A stretch of 64,000 nt of DNA from DASRWT01 sp963748485. Lineage in GTDB: Bacteria > Methylomirabilota > Methylomirabilia > Rokubacteriales > CSP1-6. The DNA lies in NCBI GenBank assembly GCA_963748485.1, contig CAVVJF010000011.1, forward strand, positions 372,001 through 436,000, in the 5' to 3' direction. The stretch's first letter is position 1. The number at the start of each line of letters is the position of its first letter. The notes beneath the pieces were generated by a model. The model did not search any database. It was not told the DNA's origin and saw only the letters and a list, made by a program, of their open reading frames with translations. This document shows, one piece after another, positions 53,917-62,462 of the stretch. The translations under genes and the position numbers were made by a program.

Positions 53917-56900
53917 TGTCGCTTTCGCAGGGCGGGCTCCTCGGCATCGTCCTCGGCTACTTGGTGTTCCTCTTCGTGGTCGCGACCGTCGCGGAGACGG
54001 GCTCCCGCTGGCTATCACGCGGGCGGGCGCGCACGGTGACGTACGTCCTCGCCGCCTCCGTATACTGCACCGCCTGGACCTTCTACGGGAGCGTGGGGCT
54101 GGCCGCCAATCGGGGCCTCGAGTTCCTCACGATCTACCTCGGGCCCGCCTGCATCGCCCTCCTCTGGCCCGTCCTCCTGCGCAAGCTCGTGCGGGTGGCC
54201 AAGGAGCAGCGGATCACCTCCATCTCGGACTTCATCTCGAGCCGCTACGGCAAGTCGGCGCCCCTCGGCATGCTGGTGGCCCTGCTGGTGGTGGGCGGGA
54301 TGATCCCCTACATCGCGCTGCAGCTGAAGGCGGTGTCCGTCTCCTTTACCATGATCCTTCGCGAAGCGTCCGTGCTTGACGTCTTCGACCCCACGCTGCT
54401 CGTCGCCGCCACCCTTGCCCTCTTCGGCATCCTCTTCGGCGCGCGCAACCTCGACTTCACCAAGCAGCAGACCGGGCTCATGACCGCCGTCGCGGTGGAG
54501 TCCGTGGTGAAGCTGGTGGCCTTCCTGCTCGTGGGGGTGTACGTCACCTGGGGCCTCTTCGGGGGCCTCGGCGACCTCTTCGGCCGCGCCGCGGCCCACC
54601 CGGAGTGGTCGCGCCTGCTCACCCTCGACCAGCCCACCACCGCCTCCTACTCGCGCTGGGCGGCCATGCTGGTGATCTCGATGCTGGCGGTGATGTTCCT
54701 GCCGCGGCAGTTCCATGTGCTGGTGGTGCAGAATCCGCACGAGCGCGACGTGCGCGCGGTGTCCTGGTCCTTCCCCCTCTACCTGCTCCTGATGAATCTC
54801 TTCGTGCTCCCCATCGCGCTCGCCGGGCTCGCCACCTTCCCGGCGGCGGGCGCCACCGCGGACTCCTTCATCCTCCGGCTTCCGCTGCACTTCGACAGCC
54901 ACCTGATCTCGGTGGTGGTGTTCCTGGGGGGCTTCTCCGCCGCCACCGCCATGATCGTGGTGGACTCGCTGGCCCTGTCCAAGATGATCACCAACGACGT
55001 GATCCTCCCCTTCCTGCTCCGCCGCCGGGCCCTCGAGGATCTCTACTGGATCACGCTCCTGTACACGCGCCTCGCGATGCTGGGAGTGGTCGCGCTCGGC
55101 TTCATGTGGGCCCGCATGGAGCACGGCCAGCTGCTCCTCGTGGAGATGGGCCTCCTGTCCTTCGTGGCGGTGAGCCAGTGCGCGCCCGCCATTCTCCTCG
55201 GTCTCTACTGGCCGCGCGGCAACCGGCGGGGCGCCTTCACCGGCATCTCGGCGGGTTTTTTCATGTGGTTCTACACTCTGATCATCCCCGCCCTCGGGAA
55301 GGAGGGGGTCCTGCCTCCGTCGTTCCTCGCCGACGGCCCGCTCGGCCTCGGCATCCTCCGCCCCACCGCGTTCCTCGGCCTCAGTGGCCTCGATCCGCTC
55401 AGCCACGGCGTGTTCTGGTCGCTGTTCTTCAATCTCGGCCTCTTCGTCACGGTGTCGCTGCTCACCGAGCAGCGCGCCGACGAGCGGGCGCAGGCGGCTG
55501 CGTTCGTGGGGGCGGGCGGCGAGGACAAGGGCGGCGCGGGCGCGCCCGGTATTCTTTCGCCCAGGGAGATCGAGCGGCTCGTGCACCACTTCGTGGGCGA
55601 GGAGCAGGCGCGGGCGATCATCCGCGAGCTCTTCGGCGGCAAGTCGCCCGCCGACCTGTCCGTTCCCGAGCTGCTCGAGCTGCGCATCCGCTTCGAGCGT
55701 CTCCTCGCCGCGCCCCTCGGCGCCGCCGCCGCCCGCATGATCGTCGAGGACCGCTTCACCATCTCCAAGGACGAGGCGCAGCAGCTGGTGGCCTCCTTCC
55801 ATCGGATGCAGGAATCCCTCAAGGAGACGGAAGAGGAGCTGCGGCGCGGCGAGCGCCTGCTCGCGTCCGTCGTCCAAAGCGTGGACGACTGCATCTTCAC
55901 CGCCGACGTCAACGGCCGCCTCGTCACCATGAACCCGGCGGGCCGGCGCCTCCTCGGCTATCGCGAGCGGGACTTTCCCGGCCGGGCCACCGCGGATCTC
56001 GTGGGCCCCGAGGACCGGCGGCGTGTGGCGCCGGCCATCGCGCGCGCGGTGGAGCAGGGGGCGGGCTGGAGCGGACAGGTGACCGGCTGGACGCGGCGAG
56101 GGCAGGCGTTTCCCGCCCACCTCGCGATGCGGTGCATCTTCGACGCCCGCGGCCAGCTCATGGGCACGGTGGGGGTGCTGCGCGACCTCACCGAGCAGGT
56201 GGAGACGGAACGGCGCCTCGTGCAGCGCGAGAAGCTCGCGTCCCTCGGGGAGATGGCGGCGGGGGTCGCGCACGAGATCCGAAATCCGCTGGGCGGGATC
56301 AAAATGGCAACGCGCCTCCTCTCGTCGGAGGACCTCGACGGCCGCCCCCTGTCCCAGGAGATGGCGCGGGCCATCCTCGCCGGGATCGCGGAGATCGAGG
56401 GCATCATCAACAGCCTTCTCGACTACACGCGCGATACCCGTCTCGAGCGGGCGGAGTACGAGGTGATGCGCATCCTCGACCCGGTGGTGGAGGTGGCGGT
56501 GGGGGACGGCCGGGCGCGGGGCATTACCGTCGCCTACGGTCCGGTCGCGCGCGACGCCGTCGCGCTGGGGGACGGCCAGAAGCTGCGCCAGGTCTTCGCC
56601 AACGTGCTGCAGAACGCGCTCGAGTCCTTCGGCGCGCACGCGGACGGCGGCCGCGTCGAGGTGTCGCTCGCCGCGGAAGGGGAGCGCGTGGTGGTGGAGG
56701 TGTCGGATACGGGCGCGGGAATTCGGTCCGAGGATCGCGAGAAGATCTTCCTGCCGTTCTTCACCACCAAGCCCTCCGGCACCGGGCTCGGCATGTCCAT
56801 CGTGAAGAAGATCGTGGATCTCCACGGCGGTGACATCACCGTCGAGAGCACGCCCGGGCGCGGCACCCGCGTCCGCATCGCGCTGCCCGCCGCGGCGGCC

Positions 56901-56930
56901 CATCCCATCGCCACAGGAGGCGACTCATGA
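53916..56930 (+). CDS. SLC5 transporter-STAC-PAS-histidine kinase (CbrA-like)
   Basis: A 1004-aa fusion. Residues 1-510 are a sodium/solute symporter-type membrane domain of about 13 helices (TSISDFISSRYGKSAPLG, FDSHLISVVVFLGGFSAATA). A STAC-like linker (about 545-640) and a PAS domain (about 660-770) follow, then HisKA (AGVAHEIRNPLGGIKM, about 790) and an ATPase domain (FANVLQNALESF, DTGAGI, GTGLGMSI). The order matches CbrA and CrbS, which tune carbon or acetate use by sensing or moving a nutrient. The cognate regulator overlaps by 4 nt and acetyl-CoA synthetase follows. Confidence 0.92.
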   Translation: MSLSQGGLLGIVLGYLVFLFVVATVAETGSRWLSRGRARTVTYVLAASVYCTAWTFYGSVGLAANRGLEFLTIYLGPACIALLWPVLLRKLVRVAKEQRITSISDFISSRYGKSAPLGMLVALLVVGGMIPYIALQLKAVSVSFTMILREASVLDVFDPTLLVAATLALFGILFGARNLDFTKQQTGLMTAVAVESVVKLVAFLLVGVYVTWGLFGGLGDLFGRAAAHPEWSRLLTLDQPTTASYSRWAAMLVISMLAVMFLPRQFHVLVVQNPHERDVRAVSWSFPLYLLLMNLFVLPIALAGLATFPAAGATADSFILRLPLHFDSHLISVVVFLGGFSAATAMIVVDSLALSKMITNDVILPFLLRRRALEDLYWITLLYTRLAMLGVVALGFMWARMEHGQLLLVEMGLLSFVAVSQCAPAILLGLYWPRGNRRGAFTGISAGFFMWFYTLIIPALGKEGVLPPSFLADGPLGLGILRPTAFLGLSGLDPLSHGVFWSLFFNLGLFVTVSLLTEQRADERAQAAAFVGAGGEDKGGAGAPGILSPREIERLVHHFVGEEQARAIIRELFGGKSPADLSVPELLELRIRFERLLAAPLGAAAARMIVEDRFTISKDEAQQLVASFHRMQESLKETEEELRRGERLLASVVQSVDDCIFTADVNGRLVTMNPAGRRLLGYRERDFPGRATADLVGPEDRRRVAPAIARAVEQGAGWSGQVTGWTRRGQAFPAHLAMRCIFDARGQLMGTVGVLRDLTEQVETERRLVQREKLASLGEMAAGVAHEIRNPLGGIKMATRLLSSEDLDGRPLSQEMARAILAGIAEIEGIINSLLDYTRDTRLERAEYEVMRILDPVVEVAVGDGRARGITVAYGPVARDAVALGDGQKLRQVFANVLQNALESFGAHADGGRVEVSLAAEGERVVVEVSDTGAGIRSEDREKIFLPFFTTKPSGTGLGMSIVKKIVDLHGGDITVESTPGRGTRVRIALPAAAAHPIATGGDS

Positions 56931-58330
56931 AGCGCAAGATTCTGCTCGTCGAGGACGATGACGTCTTCCTGCGCCCGCTGCACCGGACGCTGGAGCTGGC
57001 GGGCTACGACGTGGTGCCCGCTCTGAGCGCAGAGGAAGCGCTCGACGCCCTCAAGGTGGAAGATGTGGACGTGGTCCTCACCGACAAGCGCCTGCCCGGG
57101 ATGGACGGCGTCGAGCTCGTCCGGCGCATCCACGCCGACCACGCCGATCTCGCGGTGGTGGTGATGACGGCCTACGGCACCATCGAGTCCGCGGTGGAAG
57201 CGATGCGGATGGGAGCGGAGGATTACCTGGTGAAGCCGTTCGAGGCCGCCGAGCTCCTGCTCGTCATCCGGCGGGCCATCGAGTTCCAGGAGCTGAAATC
57301 AGCGCGCCGGCTCACCCTCCGTCGCAACCAGGAGCGCTTCACCTTCAAGAACATCGTGGCGAAGAGCCGCCGCATGCAGGAGGTCTTCGACCTCGTGCAG
57401 CCGCTGGTGGAGCTCGACACGACCGTGCTCATCCACGGCGAGACCGGCGTCGGCAAGGAACTGCTCGCGCGCTCCATCCACTTCTCGGGGGCCCGGCGCG
57501 ATCGGCCGTTCGTCGCCGTCAACTGCGCCGCCATCCCCGAGGAGCTCTTCGAGTCCGAGCTGTTCGGCGCCCGCAAGGGGGCCTTCACCGGCGCCCACGA
57601 GCACCGGCGCGGGCACTTCCAGATGGCCAACGGCGGCACCCTCCTGCTCGACGAGATCGGCGAGATGCCGCTGCACCTGCAGTCCAAGCTCCTGCGCGCC
57701 ATCGAGGAGAAGAAGGTCACGTCGGTGGGCTCCGATCGGGCGGTGGACATCGACGTCCGATTCATCGCCACCACCAACAAGGACCTCCAGGTGGAGGCGG
57801 AGCGCGGTGCCTTCCGGCGCGACCTCTTCTATCGCCTGTCCGTGATGCCCGTCCTCATCCCGCCGCTGCGCGAGCGCCCGGAGGACGTCCCCGTGCTTGC
57901 CCAGCACTTCCTGGAGGCGGCGAGCCGGCGCTGCAAGAAGGGCTTTCACGCCATCGCGCCGGAAAGCCTCCAGGCCCTTTTGCGCTACCCATGGCCGGGC
58001 AACGTGCGGGAGCTGGAGAACGTGTTGGAGCGCGCGGTCATCGTCTCGAAGGGCGACGTGCTCACCGGGGTCGAGCGCTTCCTCTCGCCCGCCGGGGCGC
58101 ACGCTCCCGTGGATCTGTCGCTGCCCTTCCGCGACGCCAAGGCCCGGGTGGTGGAGGAATTCGAGCGCGCCTACGTGGCCGGGCTGCTCGATGCCCACGG
58201 CGGCAAGCTCACCGCCGCCGCCAAGCACGCCGACATGGACCCCAAGAACTTCTCCGACAAGCTCGCGCGGTACGGTCTCCGTCGCGTGCCGCCCGCGGAG
58301 GGCGGCGAGGCGGGGCACCGCGCCCCTTGA
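56927..58330 (+). CDS. NtrC-family sigma-54 response regulator (CbrB-like)
   Basis: A 467-aa activator with receiver VEDDDVFLRPL and Asp in VVLTDKRLPG, AAA+ with GETGVGKE, GAFTGA and LLLDEIGEM, and a C-terminal helix-turn-helix (GGKLTAAAKHADMDPKNFSD). It is coupled to the CbrA-like kinase. No sigma-54 site is evident in the 81-bp gap before acetyl-CoA synthetase, so its targets may lie elsewhere. Confidence 0.92.
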   Translation: MKRKILLVEDDDVFLRPLHRTLELAGYDVVPALSAEEALDALKVEDVDVVLTDKRLPGMDGVELVRRIHADHADLAVVVMTAYGTIESAVEAMRMGAEDYLVKPFEAAELLLVIRRAIEFQELKSARRLTLRRNQERFTFKNIVAKSRRMQEVFDLVQPLVELDTTVLIHGETGVGKELLARSIHFSGARRDRPFVAVNCAAIPEELFESELFGARKGAFTGAHEHRRGHFQMANGGTLLLDEIGEMPLHLQSKLLRAIEEKKVTSVGSDRAVDIDVRFIATTNKDLQVEAERGAFRRDLFYRLSVMPVLIPPLRERPEDVPVLAQHFLEAASRRCKKGFHAIAPESLQALLRYPWPGNVRELENVLERAVIVSKGDVLTGVERFLSPAGAHAPVDLSLPFRDAKARVVEEFERAYVAGLLDAHGGKLTAAAKHADMDPKNFSDKLARYGLRRVPPAEGGEAGHRAP

Positions 58331-58411
58331 AGTCCCCGAGCAGATGGTTTAGAAGATAGCCGGCGCGGCGACGCGCCCGAACTGCCCTCTCGCACTCAGA
58401 CGAGGATTCCC

Positions 58412-60364
58412 ATGGCGAGCAAGCCCGCTGGCACGACGACTCCGATCGAGGCCCTGCTGAAGGAGCGACGGAGGTTCCCGCCCCCCAAGGCCTTCGTGAA
58501 GCAAGCCAACGTGAATCGGGCCGCCATCTACAAGGAGGCCGCGCGCAACCCCGTGCGCTTCTGGGAAGGCTGGGCCCGCCAGCTCGACTGGTTCAAGCCG
58601 TGGAAGAAGGCGCTCGAGTGGAAGGCGCCGAACGCGAAATGGTTCGTGGGCGGCAAGCTGAACGTGTCCTACAACTGTCTCGACCGCCACATCACCACCA
58701 CGCGGCGCACCAAGGCCGCCCTCATCTGGGAGGGCGAGCCCGGTGACACGCGCACGCTCACGTACTGGGACCTCTATCGGGAGGTCAATCGCTTCGCCGC
58801 CGCGCTCAAGCAGCACGGCGTCAAGCGCGGCGACCGCGTCACCATCTACATGCCGATGGTGCCCGAGGCGGCGGTGGCCATGCTCGCGTGCACGCGCATC
58901 GGCGCGCCCCACAGCGTGATCTTCGGCGGCTTCGCGCCCGACGCCGTGCGCGACCGGATCCACGACGCGGAATCCAGCATCGTCATCACCGCCGACGGCG
59001 GGTACCGCCGCGGGGGGACGGTGCCCCTCAAGAAGAATGTGGACGAGGCCCTGAAGGAGTGCCCGGGGGTCAAGACGGTGATCGTCCTTAAGCGCACCGG
59101 CCAGGACGTGGGCATGGAGCATGGCCGCGACATCTGGTGGTCGGACTTCATCAAGGACGCCCCCGCCCACTGCCCGCCCGAGAAGATGGACGCCGAGGAC
59201 ATGCTGTACCTCCTCTACACCTCGGGCTCCACCGGCAAGCCCAAGGGCATCCAGCACACCAGCGGCGGATACCTGACCGGCGTCTACGCCACGTGCAAGT
59301 GGGTGTTCGACCTCAAGGACACCGACGTGTACTGGTGCACCGCCGACATCGGCTGGGTCACCGGACACTCCTACGTGGTGTACGGACCCCTCGCCAACGG
59401 CGCCACCACCGTCATGTACGAGGGGACGCCCGACTATCCGGACAAGGACCGCTTCTGGCGCATCATCGAGCGCCACGGCGTCACCATCTGCTACACCGCA
59501 CCCACCGCCATCCGGACCTTCATGCGCTGGGGCGAGGCGTATCCGAACCGCTGCGATCTCTCGACGCTCCGCCTCCTCGGCTCCGTGGGCGAGCCCATCA
59601 ATCCCGAGGCGTGGGTCTGGTACTGGAAGGTGATCGGAGGCGGCCGCTGCCCGGTGGTGGATACCTGGTGGCAGACGGAGACGGGCCATATCTTGATCAC
59701 GCCGCTGCCGGGGATCACGACGCTCAAGCCGGGGTCGGCGACCCGGCCCTTCCCGGGCATCGAGGCCAAGGTGCTCAACGACAAGGGCGAGCCCGCGAAG
59801 GCGGGATACCTCGTCCTCACCAAGCCCTGGCCGGGCATGCTGCGCGGCATCTACCGCGACCCGGAGCGCTTCGTGGCGCAGTACTGGAGCCGCTATCCCG
59901 GGATCTACTTCACCGGCGACGGCGCCAAGCTCGACGAGGACGACTACTTCTGGCTGCTCGGCCGCGTGGACGACGTCATGAATGTCTCCGGCCATCGCGT
60001 CTCCACCATGGAGGTGGAGTCGGCGCTGGTGGACCATCCCAAGGTCGCGGAGGCCGCGGTGATCGGGCGGCCGCACGAGATCAAGGGGCAGGCCATCGCC
60101 GCCTTCGTCACCATCAAGGACGGCACCCAGGGGACCAAGGAGCTGATGGAGGAGATCAAGGCCCACGTGGTCAAGAAAATCGGCGCACTGGCCCGTCCCG
60201 ACGATCTCATCTACGCCTCCGATCTGCCCAAGACCCGCTCGGGCAAGATCATGCGGCGCCTCCTGCGCGACATCGCCGAGGGCAAGGCGCTCGGCGACAC
60301 CACCACGCTCGCCGATCCCACCGTGGTGGCCCGGCTGAAGGACCAGTACGGGGAGGAGGAGTAG
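58412..60364 (+). CDS. acs: Acetyl-CoA synthetase
   Basis: A 650-aa AMP-forming acyl-CoA synthetase. YTSGSTGKPKG, VDTWWQTETGH, YFTGDGAKLDEDDYFWLLGR and the acetylatable Lys in PKTRSGKIMRR are all present, with the long N-terminal Acs extension. It activates acetate (perhaps propionate) to the CoA ester. It follows the CbrAB-like pair and stops 3 bp before the convergent antiporter gene. A GAGG site precedes the ATG. Confidence 0.95.
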   Translation: MASKPAGTTTPIEALLKERRRFPPPKAFVKQANVNRAAIYKEAARNPVRFWEGWARQLDWFKPWKKALEWKAPNAKWFVGGKLNVSYNCLDRHITTTRRTKAALIWEGEPGDTRTLTYWDLYREVNRFAAALKQHGVKRGDRVTIYMPMVPEAAVAMLACTRIGAPHSVIFGGFAPDAVRDRIHDAESSIVITADGGYRRGGTVPLKKNVDEALKECPGVKTVIVLKRTGQDVGMEHGRDIWWSDFIKDAPAHCPPEKMDAEDMLYLLYTSGSTGKPKGIQHTSGGYLTGVYATCKWVFDLKDTDVYWCTADIGWVTGHSYVVYGPLANGATTVMYEGTPDYPDKDRFWRIIERHGVTICYTAPTAIRTFMRWGEAYPNRCDLSTLRLLGSVGEPINPEAWVWYWKVIGGGRCPVVDTWWQTETGHILITPLPGITTLKPGSATRPFPGIEAKVLNDKGEPAKAGYLVLTKPWPGMLRGIYRDPERFVAQYWSRYPGIYFTGDGAKLDEDDYFWLLGRVDDVMNVSGHRVSTMEVESALVDHPKVAEAAVIGRPHEIKGQAIAAFVTIKDGTQGTKELMEEIKAHVVKKIGALARPDDLIYASDLPKTRSGKIMRRLLRDIAEGKALGDTTTLADPTVVARLKDQYGEEE

Positions 60365-60367
60365 CCC

Positions 60368-61609
60368 TCAGCGGAAGAACACGAGCGTCACGAGCACGAA
60401 CAGCGGGATCAGGACCGTGCCGCTGTAGGCCATGTAGCCGACGAAGCTCGGCATCTTCACGCCGGCTTCCTCAGCGATGGCCTTGACCATGAAGTTGGGG
60501 GCATTGCCGATGTAGCTGTTCGCCCCCATCGCCACCGCGCCCACGCTGACGGCGGCGAGGACGGCGTGCGGCACCCCCACCACCTCGCGGGTCAGGCCCA
60601 GCCCCTGGGCGAGCGCGAGGAAGGTCATGTAGGTGGGGGCGTTGTCCAGGAAAGACGACAGGACCCCCGTCGCCCAGAAGAATTGCCACGGTGCCTGCAC
60701 CCCGAGCTCGCTCCCGCGGGTCCGCAGCAGCTCGAGGGCGGGGATCATGGTGAGGAAGATCCCGAAGAACAGCACGGCCACTTCCACCATCGGGCCCGCG
60801 GTGAAGCCGTTCGCTCGGCGGATCGTGCCGGGTGTATGCCAGAGAGACAGCGCGGCCAGCGCCACGATGGCCACCTCGCGGAACGGGGCGTGCAGGAGCG
60901 CGACCGCTCCGACCACCCCGACGAGCCACAGGGCGTTGAGCCCGCCGTGGACCCGGAGCGGCTCGGTCTCCGCGCGGTCGCGGCGGATCGCACCGAGCGT
61001 CTCCCGCGTGTAGGCTACCGAGTCCCACACGAAGTACGTGGCGAGCAGGAGCACGGCCATGAACAGCCAGTGGGGCCACAGCCGAAGTGTCCACGTGAAC
61101 GGCACGCCCTCGAGATAGCCAAGGAAGAGCGGCGGGTCGCCGAGCGGCGTCAGCATGCCGCCGACGTTCGACACCAGGAAGATGAAGAAGATCACGGTGT
61201 GGACGGTTCGTTGGCGCTCGCGGTTGGTCTGGAGCAGGGGGCGGATGAGCAGCATGGAGGCGCCGGTGGTGCCCACCACCGAAGCGAGCAGGGCCCCGAC
61301 GGCGAGAAATGCTGTGTTCACGGCCGGGGTGGCCACGAGATCGCCGCGCAGGAGCACGCCCCCCGAGATCACGAAGAGGCCGGCCAAGAGGACGATGAAG
61401 GAAACGTAGTCCGCCCCCATGTGCGCGAGCGCATGGGGATCGCGGGCCACGTACAAAGCCAGCACTGGGAGGCCTAACGCCGCCGAGACGACCAGCTTGT
61501 TACGGTTGTGCTCCCACCAGGCCGGCGTCCAGAGGGGCAGGACGGCGATGGCGAGCAGCATCGCCACAAACGGCAGGATGGTGTAGACGGGCAGGGAGGA
61601 CACGGCCAC
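60368..61609 (-). CDS. NhaD/ArsB-type ion transporter
   Basis: A 413-aa membrane protein of about 11-12 helices, starting at GTG 61609. FLVSNVGGMLTPLGDPPLFLG and SSFLDNAPTYMTFLALAQG are the twin motifs of the NhaD/ion-transporter superfamily, typically sodium-proton exchangers. The chosen start lies 8 nt after a -10 box; longer frames would read through the operator palindromes. Sodium extrusion would support the sodium-coupled symporters nearby. Confidence 0.87.
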   Translation of the reverse strand: MAVSSLPVYTILPFVAMLLAIAVLPLWTPAWWEHNRNKLVVSAALGLPVLALYVARDPHALAHMGADYVSFIVLLAGLFVISGGVLLRGDLVATPAVNTAFLAVGALLASVVGTTGASMLLIRPLLQTNRERQRTVHTVIFFIFLVSNVGGMLTPLGDPPLFLGYLEGVPFTWTLRLWPHWLFMAVLLLATYFVWDSVAYTRETLGAIRRDRAETEPLRVHGGLNALWLVGVVGAVALLHAPFREVAIVALAALSLWHTPGTIRRANGFTAGPMVEVAVLFFGIFLTMIPALELLRTRGSELGVQAPWQFFWATGVLSSFLDNAPTYMTFLALAQGLGLTREVVGVPHAVLAAVSVGAVAMGANSYIGNAPNFMVKAIAEEAGVKMPSFVGYMAYSGTVLIPLFVLVTLVFFR

Positions 61610-61617
61610 GGGGCGCC

Positions 61618-61647
61618 ATTCTATTTCGACCGGGGTTCGAATACCAA
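61618..61647 (-). promoter_or_regulatory. Promoter of the NhaD-like gene
   Basis: On the minus strand TTGGTA (61642-61647), 18 bp, TAGAAT (61618-61623), then 8 nt to the GTG start. The -35 overlaps a diverged copy of the TTGG-type palindrome found upstream. Confidence 0.55.
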
Positions 61648-61666
61648 CGAGGCCGGCCACGCCCTT

Positions 61667-61705
61667 CTTGGCATCGATGCCAAGCTTCCTTGGTACCGAT
61701 GCCAA
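61667..61705. promoter_or_regulatory. Tandem palindromic operator sites
   Basis: CTTGGCATCGATGCCAAG (61667-61684) is a perfect 18-bp palindrome. TTGGTACCGATGCCAA (61690-61705) is a near copy, 22 bp centre to centre, two helical turns. Both sit upstream of the NhaD-like promoter and of the divergent small-protein gene, as expected of a dimeric regulator. Confidence 0.7.
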
Positions 61706-61798
61706 CCAAGCTCTGGCCTCGAGACCTGGATGCACCGGATAATCAATATGTTACGGGATGTGGGCGAATGGCACGGACCCTGCCTTCGCTTGGACCGG

Positions 61799-62101
61799 AT
61801 GAACGGACGGCGGCTCGCGCTTGTCACTCTCGTCCTGATCTCGCTCGACTTCGGCAATCCCTTCGTCGGCGGCGCCTTCACCTTCGAATCCTCGGCGGAG
61901 GGCCTCCGCGCGGCACGACACCATGAGGGCGTTCTCGTTCAGGCCGCGCGCGTCCCGGATCCACCCCGGATCAACGGGGACCGCGCGGTACGTCCGGTGA
62001 TGAAGTCCCGACGCGAAGCACCCGGTCCCGAGCGCTCGGCGGTGGCCCTCCCGCGGTGTCTCGCGCAGTCCGACCCCGTCGCTCCCTCGGAAGACCACTA
62101 G
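61799..62101 (+). CDS. Small membrane-anchored or secreted LDFxNP protein (copy 2)
   Basis: A 100-aa protein: RRLALVTLVLISLDFGNPFVGGAF at the start (hydrophobic stretch plus LDFxNP..GA motif) and a charged, Pro/Arg-rich tail ending PSEDH. It matches the layout of the protein at 51059-51379. ATG 61799 is chosen because it aligns with that copy; an in-frame ATG further upstream (61750) is possible. It precedes the DUF4212/SLC5 pair. Confidence 0.65.
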   Translation: MNGRRLALVTLVLISLDFGNPFVGGAFTFESSAEGLRAARHHEGVLVQAARVPDPPRINGDRAVRPVMKSRREAPGPERSAVALPRCLAQSDPVAPSEDH

Positions 62102-62130
62102 TCCTCCGCTCTCGCTCACTGCGGGTACCC

Positions 62131-62147
62131 CCGGGCATGCCGCCCGG
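62131..62147. terminator. Weak hairpin after the small protein gene
   Basis: CCGGGC (62131-62136), ATGCC, GCCCGG (62142-62147) lie 30 bp after the small ORF and 43 bp before the DUF4212 start. This is short and lacks a U-tract. Confidence 0.3.
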
Positions 62148-62189
62148 CCGCGTCCATAGCCGCTCACTGCTACCCAACGGAGGAGGCAC

Positions 62190-62459
62190 ATGGCCGATCT
62201 CACCGACAGACAGAAAGACGAGTACTGGCGGTATAACGTCCGGCTCACCACAATCCTGCTCGTGATCTGGTTCGTGGTGACCTACATCATCTCGGGGGTC
62301 ATGGCGGGCTGGTTCAACCAGTTCACCATCCTGGGCTTCCCCATGGGCTACTACATGGCGGCCCAGGGCTCGCTGGCGATCTTCGTCATCGAGATCGCCG
62401 TGTACGCCAAGCTCATGAACGCCAAGGACGAGGAATATGGCATCCGAGAGGAGGCCTAG
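62190..62459 (+). CDS. DUF4212 symporter small subunit
   Basis: An 89-aa membrane protein with two helices (TILLVIWFVVTYIISGVM and MAAQGSLAIFVIEIAVYA) and the N-terminal KDEYWRYNVRLT typical of DUF4212, the small subunit encoded with VC_2705-type solute symporters. A very strong GGAGGAGG site precedes it. The transporter starts 3 nt after its stop. Confidence 0.92.
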   Translation: MADLTDRQKDEYWRYNVRLTTILLVIWFVVTYIISGVMAGWFNQFTILGFPMGYYMAAQGSLAIFVIEIAVYAKLMNAKDEEYGIREEA

Positions 62460-62462
62460 CGC

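Noticed and set aside
54015..56903. Antisense open frame of 962 codons over the transporter-kinase
   Set aside because: Low-complexity His/Glu/Arg-rich product typical of a shadow frame; the sense strand encodes clear domains.
61632..61647. GGTTCGAAT resembling a tRNA T-loop
   Set aside because: Flanking bases do not form the T-stem, and no acceptor or anticodon arms are present; it belongs to the operator/promoter region.
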